DNA of 64,000 nt from 13-2-20CM-66-19 sp036273735 (GTDB lineage: Bacteria > Pseudomonadota > Gammaproteobacteria > Steroidobacterales > Steroidobacteraceae): positions 1 through 64,000 of the forward strand of contig DASUHA010000050.1 in NCBI GenBank assembly GCA_036273735.1, given 5' to 3'. This document shows positions 17,673 to 26,251 of this stretch, in pieces (the stretch's first letter is position 1; every line of letters begins with the position of its first letter). The notes under the pieces are model-generated. The model was not told the origin of the DNA. It saw nothing but the letters and a program-made list of their open reading frames with translations, and ran no database searches. Position numbers and translations under genes: made by a program.

Positions 17673-18620
17673 TCAGCGCAGCTCGGTCGGTTTGAAATAC
17701 TCGGGCACGATCACTCGGGTTGCGGGTGAGGCAGCCTGCACTTCGGTGACGAACGTTGCGACCTGCTTCAGGGCCGCGGAGCGGGGCCTGGTGCCGTAGT
17801 CATCCCAGTGGGTCGGGAAGACGACTGCCGGACTGCCCAACGCGTGCATCAGTCGATCGGTGTAGTGGTAGATCTGCTTGCGATCGATGCCGGCCCCGAT
17901 GATGGCGATGTCAGGCCGGAGGCCGGCGACGTTGCGCTCGATGTAGTTCATCGAGCCCATGATGAAGATCCGGTGCCCGGCGATCCGCAGGAGATAGACC
18001 AGGGTACCGCCCTCCCTGTAGTCGGATTCGTGGAGCGGGGCCTTGAGGCCGGGAGGCGTATCGTCCGCCCAGAATCCGTCGTTGTAGCGTTTGTTCATCA
18101 GAGCCGTGTGCAGGCTCGGAATGACTTCCAGCGAGAAGTCCTGGAACTGAAAGTCCTCGCCGCCCCGGACGACGATGAGCGGTTGCGTGCCGATCTTGCC
18201 CAGGTCGACATGCCGGGGGTCGAACTGATCGCCGACACCCCACGCCCTTGCGATGTTGGCCGCGCTCTCGGTGCAGACGATGACGGCGCCCGTCTTTTTG
18301 GAGATGTAGGGCGCATCGAGCATATGGTCGTCGTGGCCATGCGTGATGAGGATGTAATCCGCCTTGGTGATGTGCGCATCAATCGACGCGGGATCGGGCT
18401 GCGCGATCGGATCGTCTCCGGTCATCTGCTCGGCGGGCGCGTTCTTCCTGAATTCGGAGAGATAGGGGTCGACCAGGATCACGACTTTATCGTCGGTGAT
18501 CTTCCAGCCGGCATTACCCAGGTAGGTGATCTCGATCGGACGTCGGGCGTTGGCGAATGGTTGAGCGAGTGCCGAGCCCGTCAGGAAAAGAGCTGCCAGG
18601 AAGAGCGTGGGAGTACGCAT
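17673..18620 (-). CDS. Secreted metallo-beta-lactamase-fold hydrolase
   Basis: A 315-residue metallo-hydrolase with a Sec signal peptide (MRTPTLFLAALFLTGSALAQ), so probably periplasmic. The metal motif THGHDDH gives His94, His96, Asp98 and His99, and further ligands are likely in SLHTALMN and PTHWDDY. It resembles UlaG-like or phospholipase-D-like members of the fold, and the reaction cannot be named. The frame is open 26 codons further upstream, but that segment is not a signal peptide and the internal ATG at 18620 gives a clean one. It lies downstream of nothing obvious; the lactonase pseudogene follows on the same strand after 193 bp. Confidence 0.85.
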   Translation of the reverse strand: MRTPTLFLAALFLTGSALAQPFANARRPIEITYLGNAGWKITDDKVVILVDPYLSEFRKNAPAEQMTGDDPIAQPDPASIDAHITKADYILITHGHDDHMLDAPYISKKTGAVIVCTESAANIARAWGVGDQFDPRHVDLGKIGTQPLIVVRGGEDFQFQDFSLEVIPSLHTALMNKRYNDGFWADDTPPGLKAPLHESDYREGGTLVYLLRIAGHRIFIMGSMNYIERNVAGLRPDIAIIGAGIDRKQIYHYTDRLMHALGSPAVVFPTHWDDYGTRPRSAALKQVATFVTEVQAASPATRVIVPEYFKPTELR

Positions 18621-18712
18621 AGGGTCACACGGGGTGGGTTCGGGCTGGTATTCCGGCGAGCGGTTGGTCAGGGGTAGAATACAACGGGAAGCGACCAAGA
18701 TTCGGGGCGGCC

Positions 18713-20512
18713 ATGGGTCGAAATATAGTCCTGTGCTTCGATGGCACGAATGACAAGTATGCCGCTCGGGACGATACCAATGTCGTCAAGCTCTACCAGA
18801 TGCTCGATCAGGACGAGGCGACGCAGCTGCGCTATTATCAGCCGGGAATCGGCACGATGGGCCCGGCGGGCGTCTGGGGCAAGACCAAGCGCTGGTGGAT
18901 CGCCAAGCTCGATCTGGCAATCGCCTGGCTCCTCGAGGAGCATGTCTGCGCCGGGTACCGGTTTCTCATGCAGTACTACGCCCCCGGCGACAGAATATTC
19001 ATCTTCGGCTTCAGCCGCGGCGCCTACACCGCCCGAGCCATGGCGGCGATGGTCCACAAGGTTGGCCTCCTCAGTCGCGGCAGCGATGAGCTGATCCCTT
19101 TTGCCTGGGACACGTTCCGGCGCGAGCGTCGCAAGGAGTTCGTCGACGGCTTCAGGCGGACATTCTCCAGGCCGGCAGAGATCCATTTCGTCGGTGTCTG
19201 GGACACCGTGAGCTCCGTCGGCTGGATGTGGAGTCCCACCTATCTGCCGTACAGCGCGAACAATCCGAGCGTGAGATTTCTGCGCCATGCCGTGGCCCTC
19301 GATGAGCGGCGCACTTACTTCCCGCAGAACCTGTGGACTGGGACCTCGGCCGAAGCGGGAGCGATCAAGCAGGTATGGTTTCCGGGTGTCCATTGCGACG
19401 TGGGTGGCGGCTACAGAGAGCCGCAAGAGGCAGGCCTCTCCAAGGTAGCCCTCACATGGATGGTGCGCGAGGCCGAAGCGCAAGGGCTCCTCATCGATGT
19501 GGCGATGAAGGAGCTCGTCATTCCGCCCGTCGATTCGGCCGATTACGCCGCACCGAATGCCCTGGGACCCAAACACGAATCCCTGAGGGGATGGTGGTGG
19601 ATCCCGGAGGTCATTCCCAAGCTGTACCGGGATCCCTCACGGAACTACCGCAGGCGCATCATGCTGCATCTGGGTCGTTCCCGCTTCCTCCCGGCCGACC
19701 CGGCTCCAACCATACACCAGTCGGTCATCGAGCGGATGAACGACGCCGCATCCCGGTATGAACCCAGGAACCTCCCGGTGAAATACAACATCGTGCCGAT
19801 GGCGCTCATCGCCGTCCTGTCGCTCTCCTGTCATCCGAGCGTCGCGCGGGCGGATGATGCGACTATTCTGGCCGCGTGCCCCCTCCAGGGAGATGCAAAG
19901 GATTCAACGACGCAGCATTTGAACGTGCTGAAGCGACGGCTGACTATCCCCTCGGCATCGGACGTCGACAGTGCTGTTACGATGACCAAATTGACTGCAC
20001 CCGGAGACGACACCTCGCGATGGCACGCCAATGAGGCCGCGGTCATCGAGGGATACGTCGCTGATGTGAAGCCCGGGGGCGCGGAATCCGTGAACTGCCA
20101 TACCAAGACGACGGCGTACAAGGACACTCACATCGAGCTCACCTTGAAGCCCAATGGCAATGACGAATCCACCTATGTGATAGTCGAAGTCACGCCGCAG
20201 ATGCGCCGGAAGGTCGCCGGCAGGGGCACCGATTGGAGCACGGCGACGCTGCGGCAACAGCTGCGCGGCCGGTGGATTCGGGTGACCGGCTGGCTGCTGT
20301 TCGATGTGGAGCACGCCGAGAACGCGACGAACACCAATCCGGGCGGCAGGAAGATCTGGCGTGCAACCGTGTGGGAGGTTCACCCGATCACTGCCATCGA
20401 GGTGCTGCCCGGGAAGCCGCCGATCACCGCGATGGGAGCGGGTCCTCATGGAGTTGGGGGGAACGTCACCGTGCCCGCACGGCCTCGCGCTGAGCCGGTC
20501 AGGATGAGGTAG
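18713..20512 (+). CDS. DUF2235 hydrolase-like protein fused to a secreted-type domain
   Basis: A 599-residue reading frame with two distinct halves. Residues 1 to about 360 are a DUF2235 domain, an alpha/beta-hydrolase-like family related to some type VI phospholipase effectors: NIVLCFDGTND at the start, the nucleophile elbow FGFSRGAYTARAM, and HCDVGGGYREP. From Met363 a hydrophobic stretch MALIAVLSLSCHPSVARA looks like a complete Sec signal peptide. A 210-residue hydrophilic domain follows (EGYVADVKPGGAESVNC, YVIVEVTPQMRRKVAG) that I recognise as a type normally made as its own exported protein. So this is either a true fusion or two genes joined by loss of a stop. The last 67 bp overlap the convergent permease pseudogene. 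Confidence 0.8.
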   Translation: MGRNIVLCFDGTNDKYAARDDTNVVKLYQMLDQDEATQLRYYQPGIGTMGPAGVWGKTKRWWIAKLDLAIAWLLEEHVCAGYRFLMQYYAPGDRIFIFGFSRGAYTARAMAAMVHKVGLLSRGSDELIPFAWDTFRRERRKEFVDGFRRTFSRPAEIHFVGVWDTVSSVGWMWSPTYLPYSANNPSVRFLRHAVALDERRTYFPQNLWTGTSAEAGAIKQVWFPGVHCDVGGGYREPQEAGLSKVALTWMVREAEAQGLLIDVAMKELVIPPVDSADYAAPNALGPKHESLRGWWWIPEVIPKLYRDPSRNYRRRIMLHLGRSRFLPADPAPTIHQSVIERMNDAASRYEPRNLPVKYNIVPMALIAVLSLSCHPSVARADDATILAACPLQGDAKDSTTQHLNVLKRRLTIPSASDVDSAVTMTKLTAPGDDTSRWHANEAAVIEGYVADVKPGGAESVNCHTKTTAYKDTHIELTLKPNGNDESTYVIVEVTPQMRRKVAGRGTDWSTATLRQQLRGRWIRVTGWLLFDVEHAENATNTNPGGRKIWRATVWEVHPITAIEVLPGKPPITAMGAGPHGVGGNVTVPARPRAEPVRMR

Positions 20513-21799
20513 TAACAGATCCCGGCGGCGATCCAGCAGCCGCCGAGGACCTTGGCCGTGCGATCCATGCCGTAGAGCACGTAGAGGATCACGGCGACGC
20601 CGGCGAGTGGAAAGACGAGATGTCGCAGCCACGCGCCGGTCCGTTGCCGGATGATGTGGTGGTACGCGACCGCGAGGTGCAGGAGTGCGAAGCTCGTGAG
20701 CGCGCCGAAATTGACCACGCGGCTGAGATCGTCGACGCGGTGGGCGAAGCACAGCCCGACGAGCAGCGACATACCGGCCACCAATAGCGTACTGATGTAT
20801 GGGGTCTTGAAGCGTGGATGCACCACGGCGAGCACGGCCGGGAGCTTGCGATCGCGCGCCATGGCGAAGAGAACCCGCGAGACTGCGGCTTGAGCGGCCA
20901 TCGCGTTTGCGATGCCTAACGCGATCACGATGCCAGCGACTGCCGTGAGCCTGAGCGCTGGGCCGCCGGCGCGAGCGGCGATGTCATAGAAGGCAGTCTC
21001 CGCAGAGGCGAAGTGCATACCCTGGCCGAGGTCGGCGGCGATCCAAGTCTGCAGCATGAAGAGCGCGCCGATGAGAACGAGCGAGAGGATCGTCGCTCTG
21101 GCGACCGCATTGCGCGCGCCCGCGCTCTCCTCCGCGAGTGTCGAGATAGCGTCGAAGCCGAGAAACGACAGGACGGCGATGGATGTTGCGCCCGCCACGG
21201 TGGTCAGCGAAAAGCGGTGCGCGTCGTAGAGCGGCGCGAGTGTCAGGCCGCCGGCTCCTGCGCCGCGGTAAAGTGCCAACGCGCCAAAGACGACGAAGAG
21301 GGCGAGCGTCAGGAGCTCCAAGGCAAGGAGTACTTTGTAGAGGCGTGCCGTGAAACGGATACCGAGCAGGTTGGCGGCGGCGTTCAGCGATACGAAGCCG
21401 ACCAGCCATACCCAGCCGGGGACCTGCGGGACGAGCGGCTTCAGGGCAACGGTGGAGGAAGAGATAGAGCAGGGCGGGAATCAGAATGTAGTCGAGGAGG
21501 ATGAGCCAGCCGGCGAGAAAGCCCGCGGACTCATGCAGCCCGCGCTGGACGTACGCGTACACCGACCCCGCCAGCGGAAAGGTCTGTGACATGGCCGCAT
21601 AGCTGAGCGCGGTGAAGAGCATACCCACGAGACCGATCAGGAAAGCGAGGGCCACCATGCCGTTGGCCTCCTGCCACACGAAGCCGAACACCGTGAACGG
21701 TGCGATCGGCACCATGAAGATCAGCCCGTAGACGACCAGATCGCTCAGTGTGAGCGCGCGATCGAGCTGTTCCTCATAGCCGTATTGCTCGAGTGACAT
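20446..21799 (-). pseudogene. APC-family permease (PuuP-like), frameshifted
   Basis: An APC-superfamily inner membrane permease, similar to putrescine or amino acid importers, split into two frames. The first 114 codons (MSLEQYGYEEQLDRALTLSD to ILIPALLYLF) are in one frame. The remainder, starting SSTVALKPLVPQVP and containing TM segments to the end, continues in the +1 frame. The switch is near 21455-21465 in a TTCCTCC stretch, where removing one base joins the halves. Combined length would be about 450 residues, normal for the family. It is divergent from an acetamidase remnant with 105 bp between starts, and its 3' end overlaps the DUF2235 fusion gene by 67 bp. A sequencing error is possible. 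Confidence 0.8.
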
Positions 21800-21904
21800 G
21801 GTCGCGTCTCCACGGGGTACGGGTTTGCAGCGTGCCCTCTGCAGCCGAGTCTAGGCAGGGCGGGGTCCAGGGTAAAGTGCGCCGATACCCGGGTCAGTCT
21901 CCTC

Positions 21905-22207
21905 ATGACGCATCGGCATACCATCCACGCGCAGCACTTCGGCTGGGACAACAGCCTGGCGCCGGTAGTGCGGATTGCTCCCGGTCGGTCGCTGGAATTC
22001 GAGGTGACGGATGCTTCGGGCGGCCAACTTTCTCGAGCCTCGGCGGTCGCAGGCGTCGGCCAGCTCGATTTCGCGCGCATCAACCCGGCGGCCGGGCCGG
22101 TGTACGTCGATGGCGCCGAGCCCGGCGACATCCTCAAAGTGACCGTGCTCTCGTTTGCGCCGTCCGGGTGGGGCTGGACGGCGCCTAACGAACTGCACCC
22201 GAAGTAG
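21905..22207 (+). pseudogene. Acetamidase/formamidase, N-terminal fragment only
   Basis: The 100 residues match the first third of the acetamidase/formamidase family (FmdA_AmdA, usually about 300 residues): WDNSLAPVVRIAPG near the start, then FEVTDASGGQL, ARINPAAGPVYVDGAEPGD and PSGWGWTA. After GWGWTA the sequence leaves the family and stops within nine residues, at the point where the convergent esterase gene ends. No continuation of the family is visible in other frames downstream. The remaining two thirds, including most metal and catalytic residues, are absent, so the product should be inactive. A deletion or rearrangement that brought in the esterase is the simplest explanation. Confidence 0.82.
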
Positions 22208-23300
22208 GCGCAGCCGCGGGTCCCCCGGTTACGTCGCACCCGCATTGCCGCGCGAGCTTTAGAATGCGCGGCGCCGCAAGTCCCCCAAATTGCTTGTCGA
22301 TATCGATCAGCAGCTGGTGGGCGGCCGCATGGCTGCCTTTCGATATGAGCGCCTGAGCCTCGTCGAGCTTACTTTGGACCTCCGCCGCTATCCGTGAGCG
22401 ACAGCCACTCAAGCGGGCCGGATCGGGAGTCACGGGGCTCAACAATCGATCGAGTGCTCGCCCGAATACCACGGCGCTCATCTGTTCGTGACCCTCATCG
22501 GGTACCTCGTGCGTCTCCACATTGAAAACGCACGATTGCTGCATCGATTGCGAGCTGCTCGCGTCATTGCTGAGATGGAAGGTGTCGGTTGCACCCGTGA
22601 AGTACACGAGATGGCTCGAGCGCTGAAAACGCTGGAACAGATCCCGCGGCGGTATCGGGAAAGCATCGCCGAGCGGATTGGAGCCGGCGTGCAGCAGGGC
22701 ACCGTGGAACACATCCGGATAGCCGAGCGCGATCCGCAGCGCGACGCGCGATCCGCCCGAGAATCCGCCGACGAAGATACGCTCCTTGTCTATGGGATAT
22801 TCCCGGATCAGGTTTTGTTCTGCGCTGAGGGCAAGCGGTACGCGGCGACCCAGCACGTTAGCCGTGTTGCCGGCTTGCGCGGGGGCGATGAAGATGACCC
22901 CGTAGTGGTCGAGCTGTGAGGCCCAACCGAAAGGCAGACGAGCCTCGTTCCAGGGCGGCACCCACACGAGCAGGGCGAAACCGCGGGGCGAAGGCGGCGC
23001 CCCGGATGGAACGTAGACGAGAAACTTCTCTTTCGCGAGATCGATCGAGTAGGGTGTCAGCGTTGTAAGCTCGCGCGCGAGGGATTCTTGAACAGCCTCC
23101 CGCGCGAGAGGGCTGAGGAGCCGGCGTACGATCTCAGCGTTGCGGAAGAGAGGGGAGTATTGCGTGAGCACGACTTGATTGGGCGTGCCACGGGGAAGCT
23201 GGGTTGCAGCGGCAGCCTGCGAAACCACCCGGCTGAGGGCCAGCACGGTAAGGGTCAGCGCGCTCGCAACTTTAGTCCGACGGCAACGGTCTCGGGCCAT
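22185..23300 (-). CDS. Secreted alpha/beta-hydrolase esterase
   Basis: A 371-residue alpha/beta-hydrolase resembling PHB-depolymerase-like or feruloyl-type esterases. A basic N-terminus and hydrophobic segment (TKVASALTLTVLALSRVVSQ) form a signal peptide, so it is probably periplasmic or secreted. The nucleophile elbow is VGGFSGGSRVAL and a C-terminal catalytic His is likely in VPDEGHEQMS. The Cys residues near the end (SGC, CGC) may form disulphides. The frame is open from a TTG eight codons earlier, but the ATG at 23300 gives the better signal peptide. The gene's last 23 bp overlap the truncated acetamidase on the other strand. Confidence 0.82.
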   Translation of the reverse strand: MARDRCRRTKVASALTLTVLALSRVVSQAAAATQLPRGTPNQVVLTQYSPLFRNAEIVRRLLSPLAREAVQESLARELTTLTPYSIDLAKEKFLVYVPSGAPPSPRGFALLVWVPPWNEARLPFGWASQLDHYGVIFIAPAQAGNTANVLGRRVPLALSAEQNLIREYPIDKERIFVGGFSGGSRVALRIALGYPDVFHGALLHAGSNPLGDAFPIPPRDLFQRFQRSSHLVYFTGATDTFHLSNDASSSQSMQQSCVFNVETHEVPDEGHEQMSAVVFGRALDRLLSPVTPDPARLSGCRSRIAAEVQSKLDEAQALISKGSHAAAHQLLIDIDKQFGGLAAPRILKLARQCGCDVTGGPAAAPTSGAVR

Positions 23301-23395
23301 CGGCCTATTCTGCCATTCGCGCAAGGACGACGGCGAGGTGCAGGCGTGCGACGTCTCAAATCGTGCAGCCTCTGATCGTCCGTCTACGCGATGCC

Positions 23396-23977
23396 TCAGT
23401 CTTCGCGCTCGAATGCACGGGCGGCGCCGGTCCCCTCATTGCCCGCCACACGCTGCCAGATACCCGAGTAGTCGATCGGCAGACCCGCATCGTCCACCTC
23501 AATCACGGCCGTAAATCCGGTTGCAACACTCCTGTAGCGGTAGCGTGCGGGCGCCAGGCGCTCGTAGGACTGCTGCGCCGGCTCCACGGTGCATTGCGGG
23601 AAAAGAACCCATGCGGCGCGGATCTCCCGGGATTCTCCCACGGGGATGCGCAGCCGATTCACGGGCAGAGCGTTGGTCGAAGGTGAGATTCCCAGATCGA
23701 CGTCGGTACAGCCTTCCAACTCGGGTGCGGGCTGGCCGTTGCGATGCCATTTGCCGCGATCGGCCGTCAACGTGAGGACCGTGATCCTATCGCCCAGCAC
23801 CTGGCGGATCTCGACGCTGCGGGTCTCCCAACCTGCGCTGCACTCGATCACATAGTCCACACGCGAGGGTGCGTTCTCTTCCGAGATGAGCGCCGTGCCG
23901 CGAATGCGGTATGCCTCGCCCAGGCAGGCCACCGTGGCCAGCTCGAAGCTCCTGTCATCGAGTATCCGGCGCCACAT
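23396..23977 (-). CDS. Putative glycolipid-binding domain protein
   Basis: About 193 residues matching, from memory, the putative glycolipid-binding family (PF06475, formerly DUF1089). The core LEGCTDVDLGISPSTNALPV followed by a basic IPVGES turn, and the C-terminal YRYRSVATGFTAVIEVDDAG, are characteristic. No signal peptide is seen from the chosen ATG (MWRRILDDRSFELA). The frame continues 39 codons upstream, but that extension lacks family features. The fold is related to a beta-barrel glycolipid binder; biological role is unknown. It lies downstream of the small membrane protein operon on the same strand with a gap of about 200 bp. Confidence 0.72.
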   Translation of the reverse strand: MWRRILDDRSFELATVACLGEAYRIRGTALISEENAPSRVDYVIECSAGWETRSVEIRQVLGDRITVLTLTADRGKWHRNGQPAPELEGCTDVDLGISPSTNALPVNRLRIPVGESREIRAAWVLFPQCTVEPAQQSYERLAPARYRYRSVATGFTAVIEVDDAGLPIDYSGIWQRVAGNEGTGAARAFERED

Positions 23978-24180
23978 CACGGCGCGGTCAGCCCAGTCGG
24001 ACTTCTTCACGTGGATACCTCCACCGCCGGCCATGCGCCAGAGCGGCAACGATACGATCGATTCCAGGATTTCGCGACGGTCGGGCACGCGCATTTCGCT
24101 CCCAGCAGCCAGGCCGATGAGGGTCGATCAAAGAGAGCGGGTGCGCTTGGGAAAAATTGCGATCCGGGCGCGGATCAGGT

Positions 24181-24759
24181 CTAGGCGCGGTGTTCCAAAT
24201 GCCCCGAGTACTGGCGCAGGTGGTATACGCGATGCACGTGATGTGCGCCCATCCACCCGCCGAGGGCGGATGTGATCAGGGATACCACGGCGCTCGCGAA
24301 CGCTGCCCACATCAGCGCCGCCAGATAGTGAGTGGCTTGTGTCCCATCGAGGGCCGGGGCGCCGACATTCTCGCTCGTGACGAACGCTGCATGAGTGAGT
24401 CCGCTTCCCAAGGCCAGGGCGGTTGCCGTCATGGACATTCCCCATACCGTCAGGCCGCGTACCACGCCCATTTCAGTATCGTTGCGGCCGTCGAACCAGC
24501 TTGCGAACATCCCGCCGGTCCACAGCGCGGCCGCCCAGGTAAGGATCATCCAGACCATCGCTCCGGCGGACACGCCATGCGCGACGGCCGCAGCATTGCG
24601 CGGGTCAAGCGCGGAGAAGCCGACAGCCATACCGAACGCGTACAAGAGCAGGGCCGTGCCGGTTGCAACAAACCAGCCTGCGAATACGGCGCCCCATTGC
24701 ATGACCGGATGCTCGCGCACGGCTGCATGAGTGCGATGGCTCGCGGTCGTGGTTGCCAT
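24181..24759 (-). CDS. Four-helix membrane protein of unknown function
   Basis: A 192-residue integral membrane protein with four clear hydrophobic segments (WGAVFAGWFVATGTALLLYA; MVWMILTWAAALWTGGMFAS; VWGMSMTATALALGSG; LMWAAFASAVVSLITSALGG) and a His-rich C-terminal tail (HHVHRVYHLRQYSGHLEH). I do not recognise a named family beyond generic hypothetical membrane proteins. The ATG at 24759 is preferred over the one at 24777 because GAGGGCGAG lies directly upstream of it. It is the last gene of a tight operon with the 46-residue membrane peptide and the basic DUF6496-like protein. The His tail could bind metal. Confidence 0.75.
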   Translation of the reverse strand: MATTTASHRTHAAVREHPVMQWGAVFAGWFVATGTALLLYAFGMAVGFSALDPRNAAAVAHGVSAGAMVWMILTWAAALWTGGMFASWFDGRNDTEMGVVRGLTVWGMSMTATALALGSGLTHAAFVTSENVGAPALDGTQATHYLAALMWAAFASAVVSLITSALGGWMGAHHVHRVYHLRQYSGHLEHRA

Positions 24760-24783
24760 GGTCTCGCCCTCGGGCATGCCTGA

Positions 24784-24924
24784 TCAGGAGCAGCCGCGCA
24801 GCAGCGCGACGATGATCAGGATTGGAAGCGGCACGCCCAGAAGCCATGCCAACACATAACCCATGGTGCCCTTCTGTCTGGCGGGGCCGCCGTCTCCTTC
24901 GGGATAGCGTATCAGCCGAGTCAT
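24784..24924 (-). CDS. 46-residue single-helix membrane peptide
   Basis: Small ORF starting MTRLIRYPEGDGGPARQ and ending ILIIVALLRGCS. Residues 22-42 form one transmembrane helix (YVLAWLLGVPLPILIIVALL) after a charged N-terminal part. The start lies 3 bp after the stop of the upstream basic protein gene and the stop is 6 bp from the earliest possible start of the downstream membrane protein gene, so the spacing itself supports a real gene. A second ATG at codon 21 would give a 26-residue peptide. Short proteins reading MGYVLAWLLGVP are a recurring unnamed type in Proteobacteria, as I recall. Function unknown. Confidence 0.62.
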   Translation of the reverse strand: MTRLIRYPEGDGGPARQKGTMGYVLAWLLGVPLPILIIVALLRGCS

Positions 24925-24927
24925 GGC

Positions 24928-25122
24928 TTACTTCTTCTTCCGGCTGCTCTTCTTTGCCGGGACCTTCGCCCCGGAACGGCGCGCCTCGGAGAGGCCGATG
25001 GCGATCGCCTGCTTGCGGCTCTTCACCTTGCGCCCGGAGCGGCCGCTGCGCAGCGTCCCCTTCTTGCGCTCGTGCATTGCGCGTTTGACCTTGCTCTGGG
25101 CTTTTTTCCCGTAGCGTGCCAT
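24928..25122 (-). CDS. Lys/Arg-rich DUF6496-like small basic protein
   Basis: A 64-residue protein with 15 Lys and 10 Arg (39 percent basic). MARYGKKAQSKVKRAMHERK is followed by a conserved-looking centre SRKQAIAIGLSEARRSG and a lysine tail. This matches the DUF6496/plasmid-stabilisation-like small proteins found widely in Proteobacteria; nucleic-acid binding is a reasonable guess from charge only. The ATG at 25122 has GGAG nine bases upstream; the frame is open further upstream but without family sequence. It is the first gene of a three-gene operon with two membrane proteins. Confidence 0.82.
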   Translation of the reverse strand: MARYGKKAQSKVKRAMHERKKGTLRSGRSGRKVKSRKQAIAIGLSEARRSGAKVPAKKSSRKKK

Positions 25123-25231
25123 GGATCTTGCTCCGCCCTCGACTGTGCACGGAAGAGCAGCAGGAAGTGGGCCCGCAGCGTCAGGCATGCAGTGCGGGTC
25201 GAGCTGCAGGCAGAGCACAGTGCGCTCCGGT

Positions 25232-26128
25232 CTAGCGGTGGGAAGCAGCACCGAAGCGTCGCAGCACGAAGTCGATGAACGTAGTCATCTTCGAAGTCGG
25301 GCGGCGATCGCGAGGATAGATCAGACTCATGGGCCGGGGCGGCGGGACGAATCTCGGCAGCACCTGCACGAGACGTCCTGCCGCTACATCGTCCGCGAGC
25401 ACGACCTCGGGCTGCAGGATGAGGCCCACGCCTTCGAGCGCCGCCGCACGAAGCGCTAGCGCATTGTTGGAGCGTAAGCGGCAGGGAGGCGGCTTGAGCG
25501 GCGGTCGGTTGCGGCGATCGAGCGACCAGCCGCCGTAGTTGCGCCAGAGCGTGAAGGCGAGACAGCTGTGCTGTGGCAGGTCCGCGGGCGAATTCGGCAC
25601 ACCGGCACGCGCGAGGTAGCTCGGGGCGGCGCAGATCATCATCCTGTAGGGCTCCAGACGCCGGGCGATGAGCGCCGAGTCGGCGAGCGGTCCAACCCGG
25701 ATGGCGGCATCGAATCCTTCCTTGACGACATCGACCACCTGATCGGTGAGGTCGAGCTCAATGGCGACCTGGGGATAGGCGGCCAGATACTCGGCCAGGG
25801 CGGGACCGAGCCGCAATGCGCCGAACGAGATGGGCGCGGAGATTCGCAGCTCGCCTCGGGGCGCAACGCGCATCGCTTCCGCGTCGGTCTCAGCGTTGCG
25901 CACATCGTCGAGAATTCGCTTGCACCGCTCGTAGTAGCTGCGGCCGATCTCGGTCAGGCTCTGGCGCCGGGTGGTGCGCGTGATGAGTCGCGCGCCGAGC
26001 CGCTCCTCGAGGGCGCGCACGTGCTTGCCGACCATGGCGGGGGTAATCCGAAAGGCCCGCGCAGCCGCCGTGAAACTGCCGCGATCCACGGTGGCGACGA
26101 ATACTTCCATGCTGGCGAATCGGTCCAC
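25232..26128 (-). CDS. LysR-family transcriptional regulator
   Basis: A 298-residue LysR-type regulator: N-terminal winged helix-turn-helix (DRGSFTAAARAFRITPAMVGKHVRALEERLGARL, given here in two parts, GSFTAAARAFRITPAMVG and KHVRALEERLGARL) and a periplasmic-binding-protein-like effector domain from about residue 90. The start is GTG, chosen because relatives begin MDRFxxMxVF; an ATG six codons later is the alternative. It is divergent from an aldo/keto reductase with 123 bp between, so that gene is its likely target along with its own promoter. The effector is unknown. Confidence 0.9.
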   Translation of the reverse strand: MDRFASMEVFVATVDRGSFTAAARAFRITPAMVGKHVRALEERLGARLITRTTRRQSLTEIGRSYYERCKRILDDVRNAETDAEAMRVAPRGELRISAPISFGALRLGPALAEYLAAYPQVAIELDLTDQVVDVVKEGFDAAIRVGPLADSALIARRLEPYRMMICAAPSYLARAGVPNSPADLPQHSCLAFTLWRNYGGWSLDRRNRPPLKPPPCRLRSNNALALRAAALEGVGLILQPEVVLADDVAAGRLVQVLPRFVPPPRPMSLIYPRDRRPTSKMTTFIDFVLRRFGAASHR

Positions 26129-26144
26129 GGATTCTGAACTCCTG

Positions 26145-26158
26145 GTATCAACTAATAC
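26145..26158. promoter_or_regulatory. Candidate LysR operator GTAT-N6-ATAC
   Basis: Perfect dyad GTAT-CAACTA-ATAC in the space between the divergent LysR gene and aldo/keto reductase, 17 bp before the LysR start. The T-rich interrupted palindrome is the usual shape of a LysR-family site; no binding data support it. Confidence 0.4.
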
Positions 26159-26251
26159 GAATCATAGGTACTTTATCTCACAGCAGGAAGGTCCCAGGAT
26201 GACGCGCAGGCGCTGGCCGCAGCCGGCGCGCTGCAACGAGGAGGAGCTGAC

